Shown: positions 1 through 5,154, counted from the stretch's first letter. The stretch: 5,537 nt of DNA from Candidatus Sulfopaludibacter sp. SbA3 (GCA_945865705.1 CAMBEY010000203.1:1-5537); one strand, 5' to 3'. Notes: generated by a model not told the origin, from the letters alone. Program-made: numbers and translations.

Positions 1-273
1 GAAGGAGCGCTGCCAGAGGGTGGACTCGTCGTAATGTCGGAACCAGGACGCGCGCGGGCCGCTAACATCATCCGGCGACACCGTCTTGCCGAGCGTCTGT
101 TCTCCGACACATTTCAAATGCACGACGAACAGCAACTCGAAGCAAACGCCTGCACCTTCGAGCATATCCTGTCGCCCGAAGTTACCGAGCGCATTTGCGT
201 TTTCCTGAATCACCCTGACCGCTGCCCCCACGGCAGCCCCATTCCCACGGGCGAGTGCTGCCCGACGCGCTAG
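1..273 (+). CDS. DtxR/IdeR-family metal-dependent transcriptional repressor, 3' part
   Basis: The frame is open from base 1 to the TAG at 271-273, so this is the last 90 residues of a gene whose start lies outside the window; the ATG at 34 is internal. The helix RRHRLAERL (fragment residues 25-33) followed by the CTFEH block (51-55) is the signature of the DtxR metal-binding and dimerisation domain. By alignment with DtxR, H27, E31, E54 and H55 match H79, E83, E105 and H106. C51 matches C102, the residue that tends to favour iron over manganese. The DtxR H98 position is a Glu here (E47). The protein ends shortly after PHGSPIP with a CC pair, so it lacks the SH3-like third domain and belongs to the short form of the family. 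Such proteins bind DNA with Fe2+ or Mn2+ and repress metal uptake genes. The winged-helix part is not in the window and no DtxR operator is visible. The next gene begins 14 bases downstream and may be co-transcribed. Confidence 0.85.
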   Translation, partial: EGALPEGGLVVMSEPGRARAANIIRRHRLAERLFSDTFQMHDEQQLEANACTFEHILSPEVTERICVFLNHPDRCPHGSPIPTGECCPTR

Positions 274-287
274 TTATCCGAGTCGAT

Positions 288-362
288 ATGAGTATCGAAG
301 AAAATAATCGGGCACTCGATATCCCCAGCCCCAGCCGTCGCCGACTTTTGCAAGGAGTCCTG
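288..362 (+). other. Out-of-frame Tat signal peptide of the metallophosphoesterase
   Basis: From the ATG at 288 the frame reads 25 residues ending SRRRLLQGVL. This is a good twin-arginine n-region (S-R-R-x-L-L) at the start of a hydrophobic stretch. After base 362 this frame becomes arginine and proline rich and unlike a protein. The frame one base back continues naturally as ATAAGGMALGGYA and then into the phosphoesterase. Joining the two at L(360-362)/A(362-364) gives a 294-residue Tat-exported enzyme. A single lost base, for example a G in CTG-GCC, explains this. It could be a true mutation or an assembly error. No Shine-Dalgarno sequence is obvious before 288. Confidence 0.7.
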
Positions 363-379
363 CCACCGCCGCGGGCGGG

Positions 380-1171
380 ATGGCACTGGGCGGGTATGCC
401 GCCTTCGTCGAGCCGCATTGGCTGGAGATCGTTTCCAGGCCGTTGCCCCTCCGTGGACTGCCGCGCTCCCTGGAGTCCAAAACGCTGGTGCAATTGAGCG
501 ACCTGCACGTCGGGCCACTGGCATCCGATGCGTACATTCTGGAGACTTTCGAACGAGTGAGTCGCTTGAAACCGGAGATCGTAGTCTATACGGGGGACTT
601 CACCTCGTTCCAAAGCAATCTGTTCGAGAACACCGAACGAATGTATGCGACGGCTTCGCGCGGAAGTCTGGCGACGCTGGGAATATTCGGCAATCACGAT
701 TATGGTTGGAACTGGGCGCACCCGGATATCGCCGAGCGACTCGCGGCAATATTAGGCTCCTGCGGAATCAAGATTCTTCGTAATGATTCGAGTGATGTGG
801 AAGGTCTCCAGATCGTGGGCATGGATGACCTGTGGGCCAATAAGTTCGACCCGAAACACGCATTGGCAAAACTTCGGCAAGATGCGGCGTCGATTGTTTT
901 GAGCCACAATCCCGATACCGTCGATTTGCCCGGGTGGGGAAATTATCAGGGCTGGATACTCTCCGGCCACACCCACGGCGGACAATGCAAGCCGCCCTTC
1001 CTGCCGCCACCCATTCTTCCCGTGGTCAATCGCCGCTATACAGCCGGAGAGTTCGATCTGGCGGGGAATCGGCGGCTCTATATTAATCGCGGCGTCGGAC
1101 ATCTGGCGCAAGTGCGCTTTGGCGTGCGCCCGGAAGTGACCCAATTCACACTGACTCCAGCCGACACTTAG
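380..1171 (+). CDS. Calcineurin-like metallophosphoesterase (YaeI/YkoQ type), probably Tat-exported
   Basis: The 263-residue open frame carries all the metal-binding motifs of the calcineurin-like phosphoesterase fold in order. These are SDLHVG (40-45, D41 and H43), TGDF (71-74, D73), GNHD (104-107), LSHNPD (174-179) and SGHTHGG (195-201). The stretch GYAAFVEPHWLE before the first motif is typical of the COG1408 group (YaeI, YkoQ), membrane-associated or exported two-metal phosphodiesterases often linked to lipid or cell-envelope substrates; the substrate here is unknown. ATG 380 is the only usable start in this frame after the stop at 305-307, but it has no proper ribosome binding site. The natural N-terminus is the Tat signal at 288-362 in another frame, so the gene is probably frameshifted. 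If 380 were the real start the enzyme would lack export. It follows the DtxR-type gene closely, suggesting one transcription unit. No terminator hairpin is visible after the TAG. Confidence 0.9.
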   Translation: MALGGYAAFVEPHWLEIVSRPLPLRGLPRSLESKTLVQLSDLHVGPLASDAYILETFERVSRLKPEIVVYTGDFTSFQSNLFENTERMYATASRGSLATLGIFGNHDYGWNWAHPDIAERLAAILGSCGIKILRNDSSDVEGLQIVGMDDLWANKFDPKHALAKLRQDAASIVLSHNPDTVDLPGWGNYQGWILSGHTHGGQCKPPFLPPPILPVVNRRYTAGEFDLAGNRRLYINRGVGHLAQVRFGVRPEVTQFTLTPADT

Positions 1172-1254
1172 TTCGCACGCCCATCACTGCTAAGTTTCTG
1201 CCGTGCAACAAGCGCGAGCACAAGCACCGTTGCGGCGTATCTTTGCAAACTCAT
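1168..1254 (-). other. Short minus-strand ORF resembling a signal peptide; possible 5' gene remnant
   Basis: An ATG at 1254 on the minus strand is preceded, six bases upstream, by GGAGGAA (the reverse of 1261-1267), a near-ideal ribosome binding site. It encodes 28 residues: MSLQRYAATVLVLALVA, which has a short basic n-region and hydrophobic core like a signal peptide, then RQKLSSDGRAN. It stops at 1168-1170, overlapping the stop codon of the converging phosphoesterase gene. It may be the stump of a secreted-protein gene whose body was lost, a tiny membrane peptide, or chance. I cannot assign a function. Confidence 0.25.
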
Positions 1255-1327
1255 AGATCGTTCCTCCATTGGCATCCAACAACAACTGCTCGCCGAAGAT
1301 AGTCGAAGACACTCAACGAATTCCCTG

Positions 1328-1356
1328 CTGTCAATGCCTTACGATTTCGATATAAT
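1328..1356 (+). promoter_or_regulatory. Sigma70-type promoter for the small membrane protein gene
   Basis: A perfect -10 box TATAAT (1351-1356) lies 17 bases after CTGTCA (1328-1333), which matches four of six positions of TTGACA. Transcription would start near 1363, giving a leader of about 36 bases before the ATG at 1399. The -10 box lies inside a perfect palindrome. Confidence 0.6.
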
Positions 1357-1360
1357 CGAA
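1346..1360. repeat. Perfect 6-3-6 palindrome over the -10 box, possible operator
   Basis: TTCGATATAATCGAA is two perfect six-base arms (1346-1351 and 1355-1360) around ATA. It covers the whole TATAAT box, so a dimeric repressor bound here would block RNA polymerase. No known regulator site is matched; the operator role is inference. Confidence 0.4.
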
Positions 1361-1398
1361 CCCAGTTTGCAATCGCCTACTGTCGCGGGAGGAAAAGG

Positions 1399-1800
1399 AT
1401 GAACAAGAAAGTCATGATTTCGCTGGCGGCCATGTTTGTACTCGGCATGGGACTGGATTTCGTGGTGCATGGCGTACTCTTAGCGGACGTATATTCGCAA
1501 TTGCCTTTGCTCTATCGCACGCTGGAAGACCAGCAGACGCACTTCCTGCACATGTTCCTGGCGCATGTGTTTATCGCGATGGGCATGGTGTGGGTTTATC
1601 TGGAGGGACGGAAGGATGCGCCTTGGTTGGCGCAGGGCGTCCGCTTCGGGCTGGCGATGATCGTGCTGCTGGTGTTTCCCACTTACATGATTTATTTCGC
1701 CGTGCAGCCGCTCCCATCCACGCTGGTTGCCCAACAGATCGGCTACGACTCGATAACGAAACTCATCGCATCGCTAACCCTGGCATGGATTAATCGCTGA
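1399..1800 (+). CDS. Small four-helix inner-membrane protein of unknown function
   Basis: This gene encodes 133 residues. The start is well supported by the purine-rich GGGAGG (1388-1393) and the promoter at 1328-1356. Four hydrophobic segments are visible at about residues 5-28, 48-68, 78-101 and 110-130. The loop after helix 1 holds a conserved-looking acidic and aromatic stretch (LYRTLEDQQ, 38-46). A WVYLEGRKD turn follows helix 2, and helix 3 continues into YFAVQPLP (99-106). The pattern recalls small uncharacterised membrane proteins in many soil bacteria, but I cannot attach a family name or function. The protein has polar residues in the membrane (H24 in helix 1, H51 and H56 in helix 2), but no recognisable catalytic motif. 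It is a single-gene unit with its own promoter and faces the converging SMP-30 gene. Confidence 0.85.
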   Translation: MNKKVMISLAAMFVLGMGLDFVVHGVLLADVYSQLPLLYRTLEDQQTHFLHMFLAHVFIAMGMVWVYLEGRKDAPWLAQGVRFGLAMIVLLVFPTYMIYFAVQPLPSTLVAQQIGYDSITKLIASLTLAWINR

Positions 1801-1804
1801 CGCC

Positions 1805-1837
1805 GAATCGCCTGAGTTGAATCGCCTGAGTTGAATC
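1805..1837. repeat. 14-base tandem repeat, 2.4 copies
   Basis: GAATCGCCTGAGTT occurs perfectly at 1805-1818 and 1819-1832 and begins again as GAATC at 1833-1837. It lies in the 57-base gap between two converging genes, just after the TGA at 1798-1800. It forms no terminator-like hairpin and most likely arose by slippage. Confidence 0.85.
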
Positions 1838-1857
1838 TATGAAGTTGCGTTCATAAT

Positions 1858-2838
1858 TTATGGATGCGCCACGCCGGTCTTCACGCGGATGCTCATCACC
1901 GACGAGCGTCCAGTCATGAAGAGTGTCTTGCCGTCGGCGCCGCCGAAGCTTAGATTCGACACACGGTCAGGTGTCGTGATCGTCCCCAGATGCTTGCCCT
2001 CGGGCGAGATGATCCACACGCCGCTGGGGCCGCTGTCGTAGAGATTCCCCTTTTCATCGGTGCGCATGCCGTCGTTCGAGCCAGGCTCGGTGCGCGCGCT
2101 CATATCGATAAATAATTTTCCGTTCGACACGCTGTCGTCGCTCCCCACGTCATAGCGATAGACCTTGCGCGGGCGAATATCATTTACGTAAAGCACCTTG
2201 CCGTCGGGCGAGAGCGTGATACCGTTGGGGCTGGTGAGGCCACTAACAACGGCCGTGAGCTTGCCGTCCTTGATGCGGTAAACGGTGGGCGGCATCTGGC
2301 CGGTCTCGTCGCGCGAGTTGTCAGTGAAGAATATGGTCCCATTGGCCGCGATGGTCACATCGTTGGGATTGTTGAGCTGCTTGCCGTTGTACGTCTCGGC
2401 GAGGATGGTGGCTTTGCCGTCCTTCTCAATGCGCACCACGGCGTGCCGCGCCGAACTGCAAAACACAATGCGCCCCTGCGGATCAACCGCCAGCCCGCTC
2501 GACGGCGAGCGCTCCGGGTCGAGCGCGCCGAGCATCTTCTTCAAGTCATGCGCCTGCGCCAGCCCCGTGCCCGGCGACCAGCGCGTCAACTGCGTGCGCC
2601 GCGAATCAGTGAAGACAAAGTAACCGCCGTCGGGCGAGGACTCCTGCTTGATCCACACCGGCCCTTCAGTGGCGGGGCCATCCGCTTCCACGAAATCCTT
2701 CGAGATAATCACCAACTTGGCGTCCGCCGCAATCAGCGCGTCCAGCGCCGCATCCAATTTAACGATAGTTTGCGCCTGCGCCGGAACCACTCCCACCGCG
2801 AGTGCCGATAGAATCACCATAAGTAAAATGCCGTTCAC
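1858..2838 (-). CDS. Secreted SMP-30/gluconolactonase-family beta-propeller protein
   Basis: The product is 326 residues from a GTG start at 2838. This start is preferred because AAGGGAGG lies five bases upstream (2844-2851) and a clean signal peptide follows at residues 1-23, with a hydrophobic core and an AQA-type cleavage site. A longer reading to 2925 adds 29 unlikely residues and would run through the promoter. The propeller carries the expected SMP-30 metal ligands: E58 in EGPVW, N159 in NNPNDV, N205 in SPNG and D256 in NDGM. These match E18, N103, N154 and D204 of regucalcin. Repeated blade sequences such as GLAVDPQGRI and GITLSPDGKVLYVND are typical. Family members hydrolyse sugar lactones or other esters using one divalent metal; the exact substrate cannot be read. 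The export signal implies a periplasmic or extracellular role. It is a monocistronic gene converging on the small membrane protein gene. Confidence 0.9.
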   Translation of the reverse strand: MNGILLMVILSALAVGVVPAQAQTIVKLDAALDALIAADAKLVIISKDFVEADGPATEGPVWIKQESSPDGGYFVFTDSRRTQLTRWSPGTGLAQAHDLKKMLGALDPERSPSSGLAVDPQGRIVFCSSARHAVVRIEKDGKATILAETYNGKQLNNPNDVTIAANGTIFFTDNSRDETGQMPPTVYRIKDGKLTAVVSGLTSPNGITLSPDGKVLYVNDIRPRKVYRYDVGSDDSVSNGKLFIDMSARTEPGSNDGMRTDEKGNLYDSGPSGVWIISPEGKHLGTITTPDRVSNLSFGGADGKTLFMTGRSSVMSIRVKTGVAHP

Positions 2839-2882
2839 GCTGGCCTCCCTTAATTCCAAATGACCTCGAACCACTGCCGAGC

Positions 2883-2911
2883 AAGATACCGCAGGCAGCG
2901 CTTCAGGGCAA
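2883..2911 (-). promoter_or_regulatory. Candidate promoter of the SMP-30 gene
   Basis: On the minus strand TTGCCC (2906-2911) and TATCTT (2883-2888) are separated by exactly 17 bases, each matching four of six consensus positions. Transcription would start near 2876 and give a leader of about 38 bases, which supports the GTG 2838 start. Confidence 0.45.
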
Positions 2912-2958
2912 GCGCGTGTTCGCAAGCTGGTCGTGGGTCAATGTCAGATTTGTAAAAT

Positions 2959-2987
2959 GTCAGGGCACGGTTTCAACCGTGCCGAAA
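2959..2987 (+). repeat. Left terminal inverted repeat with internal hairpin
   Basis: Bases 2964-2983 are GGCACGGTTTCAACCGTGCC, a perfect nine-base-pair stem around TC. It is preceded by GTCAG and followed by GAAA. The outer AATGTCAG (2956-2963) is also present as a direct copy at 2940-2947. Confidence 0.9.
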
Positions 2988-3150
2988 ATAATGGGCGATA
3001 AACCCTTCCTTACTGCCGTAGGCTCAAGCGCAGGCGAAGCCGTAGCGCTCTTTGAACGTTTGCATTGGAATACATAAGGTCGGGAGCACTTGATTGTTGT
3101 CGCTACTCTCCGGCCTTCGGCAGAGTGGTACTTACGATGACTCCCGCCCA

Positions 3151-3179
3151 TTTCGGCACGGTTGAAACCGTGCCCTGAC
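3151..3179 (-). repeat. Right terminal inverted repeat with internal hairpin
   Basis: This is an exact reverse complement of the left arm. The hairpin stem lies at 3155-3174. The two-base centre (TC on one strand, GA on the other) gives the otherwise symmetric hairpin an orientation. Confidence 0.9.
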
Positions 3180-3243
3180 GAGTCAGCTGTACTCAAACTG
3201 AAACACTATCTCAGAAGGTTATCCAATCGGACTCCGCTCTTCT

Positions 3244-3271
3244 TTGATTCAAGCAATCGCTGAGGTAAACT
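3244..3271 (+). promoter_or_regulatory. Candidate promoter of the brnT operon
   Basis: TTGATT (3244-3249) and TAAACT (3266-3271) are 16 bases apart, four of six matches each. The start of transcription would fall almost at the GTG start of brnT, so the message would be leaderless or nearly so. No clear operator palindrome is seen here. Confidence 0.3.
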
Positions 3272-3277
3272 TGTGCT

Positions 3278-3559
3278 GTGATCTTCGAGTGGAATGCGGC
3301 GAAAGCCAGGATCAATCAGCGTAAGCACGCGGTCTCCTTCGAGGATGCGCGAAAGGTGTTTGACGATCCGCTGGCGCGGATATTCGATGATGAAGCACAT
3401 TCCCGTAACGAAAAACGGGAGATCCTCATCGGCCACTCGGCCAGCGGACGATTGTTGCTGGTTTGTTTTACCGAGTCGCCCGATGTGATTCGCATCTACA
3501 GTGCGCGGCCCGCTACGCCGCGAGAGCGCAAAGATTATGAAGAAAATGTCAGATCGTAA
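3278..3559 (+). CDS. brnT: BrnT-family toxin of a type II toxin-antitoxin system
   Basis: The product is 93 residues, the usual BrnT length. The family pattern is complete: FEWNAAKA (3-10), the NxxKHxVSFEDA block (13-24), VFDDPLA (27-33), a DDEAHSRNEKRE block (37-48), IGHSASGRLLLV (51-62) and the C-terminal RIYSARPATPRERKDYE (72-88). The family glycine after KH is alanine here (A18). BrnT has a RelE-like fold and acts as a ribonuclease that arrests translation until neutralised by its antitoxin. The GTG start at 3278 places MIFEW at the N-terminus as in other members; only a weak, distant TGAGG (3261-3265) precedes it. The gene directly follows the MITE-like element and its 3' end overlaps the downstream gene, the standard toxin-first BrnTA order. 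Confidence 0.9.
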   Translation: MIFEWNAAKARINQRKHAVSFEDARKVFDDPLARIFDDEAHSRNEKREILIGHSASGRLLLVCFTESPDVIRIYSARPATPRERKDYEENVRS

Positions 3560-3785
3560 AAACGCTTCACCGGTTGCGGATGAGATCCTGCCCGAGTACC
3601 GGTTTGATTATCGGAAGTCCCGGCCAAACCGATTCGCCGGCAAAGATGCGCCAGGCGGGCTGGTCGTGGTAGTGGAACCGGACATCTCGAAAGTGTTTCC
3701 GTCCGCGCAGGCAGTGAACCATGCCCTGCGCGCTCTGATCAACGCCATGCCGAAGCAGTCCAGAGCCGCGCGCGCTCAGCGGTGA
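3537..3785 (+). CDS. Probable antitoxin of the BrnT toxin (LPEYxF-type small protein)
   Basis: The product is 82 residues from ATG 3537, overlapping the end of brnT by 23 bases; ATG 3546 is an alternative start, and a reading from GTG 3501 adds brnT-overlapping residues of no merit. Residues 15-25 (DEILPEYRFDY) and the segment VEPDISKVFPSAQAVNHALRALI (46-68) match a widespread group of small uncharacterised proteins found downstream of BrnT-like toxins. The second segment would fit a short strand plus helix DNA-binding region such as ribbon-helix-helix. The tail (72-82) is basic. By position and overlap it should neutralise BrnT and repress the shared promoter. It does not look like classical BrnA throughout, so the pairing is inferred mainly from context. 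Confidence 0.75.
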   Translation: MKKMSDRKNASPVADEILPEYRFDYRKSRPNRFAGKDAPGGLVVVVEPDISKVFPSAQAVNHALRALINAMPKQSRAARAQR

Positions 3786-3893
3786 ATGGTCGGGCTCGCT
3801 GGGCTCGTCTTTCAGCCACCGCGATAGCAGGCACGGAAGGGTCGCTATAAATTCTGGAAGCGTAAACAGTTTTTTGATCGAAGGAGCAGGCAA

Positions 3894-4100
3894 ATGGATT
3901 CCGTCAAAGTCTCTTCCAAGTATCAGGTGGTGATTCCACTGTCCATCCGCCAATCATTGCGGATCAAGCCGGGTCAGCGCTTTCAGATGATTCTGTATAA
4001 TGGCGTCATCGAGATGATCCCGGTCGTGCCGATCAAAAAGATGCGCGGATTCGTAAAGGGAATTGATACCACCGTGCCGCGCGAAGCGGATCGCCTTTGA
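3894..4100 (+). CDS. vapB: VapB-type AbrB/SpoVT-fold antitoxin, orphaned
   Basis: The product is 68 residues with a clear AbrB-type swapped-hairpin DNA-binding domain: VKVSSKYQVVIPLSIRQSL (4-22), LRIKPGQRFQMI (22-33) and a strand ending IEMIPV (39-44). The tail MRGFVKGIDTTVPREADRL (50-68) is the toxin-binding region seen in VapB proteins of this subgroup. AAGGAG (3881-3886) lies seven bases before the ATG and supports the start. VapB normally inhibits the PIN-domain RNase VapC and represses their operon, with vapC starting in the stop codon of vapB. Here the overlap sequence remains but vapC does not, so the antitoxin has no visible partner. It could be a relic, or could cross-neutralise a toxin elsewhere. 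The 108 bases before it hold only a GGGCTCG direct repeat (3792-3798, 3801-3807). Confidence 0.88.
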   Translation: MDSVKVSSKYQVVIPLSIRQSLRIKPGQRFQMILYNGVIEMIPVVPIKKMRGFVKGIDTTVPREADRL

Positions 4101-4117
4101 ATGTGGTCGATTCCACT
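4097..4117 (+). pseudogene. vapC: Start of a deleted vapC toxin gene
   Basis: TTGA at 4097-4100 joins a TTG start to the TGA stop of vapB, the usual vapBC overlap. The next codons read N-V-V-D-S-T. VapC proteins of this group begin with (M)NVVDSS, whose Asp is a metal ligand of the PIN active site. After that the frame stays open to 4276 but shows no PIN features and none of the other acidic residues. The rest of vapC, usually about 120-140 codons, is missing. Confidence 0.55.
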
Positions 4118-4137
4118 ATAAAAAAGAAAGTCACTGA

Positions 4138-4276
4138 GCAATTAAGTGGCGATTTGCATCCGAGTACGACCTCTCCAAGCTCAAAGGGGGGACCGGGAAA
4201 ATACTACCTGGAAGCAACCGCTGAGATGGCGAATGATCCCCGCTTCCTGGCGCGGATTGTGTCAGTTCGGCGATAA
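4138..4276 (+). pseudogene. Remnant of a small gene, frameshifted at a six-G run
   Basis: Frame 1 from 4138 reads WRFASEYDLSKLKGG up to the six Gs at 4186-4191. The frame entered by dropping one G continues GKYYLEATAEM...ARIVSVRR to a TAA at 4274-4276. The join EYDLSKLKGG-GKYY resembles the PEYDFSKxxxGKYY motif of small antitoxin-like proteins, the broad group of the brnT partner upstream. No start codon or ribosome binding site precedes it, and the second half does not match that family clearly. I read it as a 5'-truncated, frameshifted relic fused to the vapC stub. Confidence 0.35.
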
Positions 4277-4305
4277 AGATGTGCGTGAGATAACTGAGGA
4301 TTGCG

Positions 4306-5100
4306 ATGGACGTCCGTCTTGTGAGACCGCAATGCGAATTCTTCTACAAGTACACAAATGCGCAAGATCCGGACCGCATACAATCAATCATTCTTGAGCA
4401 TCAACTCTACTTCCCAACGGCAAGCCAACTAAATGATCCGATGGAGGCAAAACCGAAACTGACATCCAGTTCCATTGAAAAAACCAAAGCGCATATTTTT
4501 CAATGCTATGTTAGAAATAATCCCGGCCTTTCTCCCGAGAAACATGCCGCGGCATTAATTGATATTGAGAGGATGTCAAACAGGCTTGGGTTGGATGGAT
4601 TGCTCCGAGAATTGGCGGAATCTATCCATCCGAAACTCGAAGGATACCGAATCTATTCGCTATCCAAGCGGTGGAACATTATGAGCCTTTGGGCCAGCTA
4701 TGGAGGCAACCATACTGGTGTTTGCCTGGAGTTCGCAAATAGTGGCCCCCCCTTTACCTCTGCTCTTGAAGTGACCTATGACGGCAAGGTCGAGCTTGAT
4801 ATCACTGACCCAGATCAACTCGACCCCACCTTCTTCTTTCATAAGTCCACTGATTGGCAGCATGAAGAAGAAGTTCGAATTTTCGTACTTCGAGACACTG
4901 ATCCGAGGGTCCAATTCGATCGAATGCTTTTAAGGAGAATCATTCTTGGGAAAGATGTACAAGCCGACTTTCGCAATCAAGTTCTCGCATGGGGGCGGAT
5001 GCGTGAGCCTAATCTGTTGGTCGTTCAGGCCGATTACGATGCATACGAGCAAAGACTCGTCCTAGGTGCTCCGCAACCTGCCTCGGCTCTGCATTCGTAG
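4306..5100 (+). CDS. DUF2971 family protein
   Basis: The product is 264 residues, full length for the family. The DUF2971 pattern is recognisable: FYKY (13-16), LYFPTASQLNDPME (34-47, usually LxFSxPxxFNDPFD), MSLWASYGGNHTGVCLEF (126-143), STDWQHEEEVRIF (181-193) and LRRIILGKDV (209-218). The biochemical role of DUF2971 is not established. Conserved NDP, W-x-x-Y-x-x-x-H-x-G and W-x-x-E-x-E-x-R blocks suggest an enzyme-like active site, but this is inference. No signal peptide or membrane segment is seen, so it is probably cytosolic. The start is supported by GAGGA (4296-4300), five bases before the ATG. Base composition is unlike its neighbours: bases 4441-4500 are about 38% GC while nuoB at 5341-5400 is about 70%. 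That, and the toxin-antitoxin genes beside it, suggest recent horizontal transfer. Confidence 0.82.
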   Translation: MDVRLVRPQCEFFYKYTNAQDPDRIQSIILEHQLYFPTASQLNDPMEAKPKLTSSSIEKTKAHIFQCYVRNNPGLSPEKHAAALIDIERMSNRLGLDGLLRELAESIHPKLEGYRIYSLSKRWNIMSLWASYGGNHTGVCLEFANSGPPFTSALEVTYDGKVELDITDPDQLDPTFFFHKSTDWQHEEEVRIFVLRDTDPRVQFDRMLLRRIILGKDVQADFRNQVLAWGRMREPNLLVVQADYDAYEQRLVLGAPQPASALHS

Positions 5101-5104
5101 TCAA

Positions 5105-5133
5105 TTTACAAGGAAGTGGGATCGTGCGAAAAT
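5105..5133 (+). promoter_or_regulatory. Candidate promoter for nuoB
   Basis: TTTACA (5105-5110, five of six) is followed after 17 bases by GAAAAT (5128-5133, four of six). It sits in the 54-base gap directly after the DUF2971 stop and would start transcription near 5140, close to the nuoB ribosome binding site. Confidence 0.35.
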
Positions 5134-5154
5134 AGGTTGTAGGCGGAACTGATT

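Larger units (their letters stand above)
2959..3179. mobile_element. MITE-like 221-base element with perfect 29-base terminal inverted repeats
   Basis: The ends at 2959-2987 and 3151-3179 are exact reverse complements over 29 bases. The match resumes inside: the left arm has TGGGCG after four extra bases (2992-2997) and the right arm has the complement CGCCCA (3145-3150). The inner 160 bases code for nothing recognisable and hold a direct repeat GCCGTAG (twice within 3016-3051) and a small hairpin near 3103-3127. The structure resembles a non-autonomous MITE or a paired REP-type unit moved by a transposase elsewhere. No target-site duplication abuts the ends. Together with its flanks it fills the 439-base gene-free stretch between the SMP-30 and brnT genes. 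Confidence 0.65.

Noticed and set aside
182..721. 179-codon minus-strand ORF over the phosphoesterase
   Set aside because: It lies antisense to a protein with all catalytic motifs, has no ribosome binding site or recognisable domain, and is a composition shadow.
2839..2925. 29-residue N-terminal extension of the SMP-30 gene to an ATG at 2925
   Set aside because: The extension is arginine and cysteine rich, hides a clean signal peptide and overlaps the candidate promoter; GTG 2838 has a strong ribosome binding site.
2960..3196. 78-codon minus-strand ORF across the inverted-repeat element
   Set aside because: Both ends are made of the hairpin repeats, and there is no domain or ribosome binding site.
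3846..3851. TATAAA as a -10 box for vapB
   Set aside because: No acceptable -35 box is found 16-18 bases upstream.
4103..4116. GTGG-TCGATT-CCAC hairpin followed by an A-rich run after vapB
   Set aside because: The stem is only four base pairs and lacks a T tract on the coding strand; it is better explained as the vapC start.
4146..4397. 83-codon plus-strand ORF from a GTG at 4146
   Set aside because: It overlaps the start of the DUF2971 gene, has unusual composition and no family pattern; the neighbouring frames carry the gene-like sequence.
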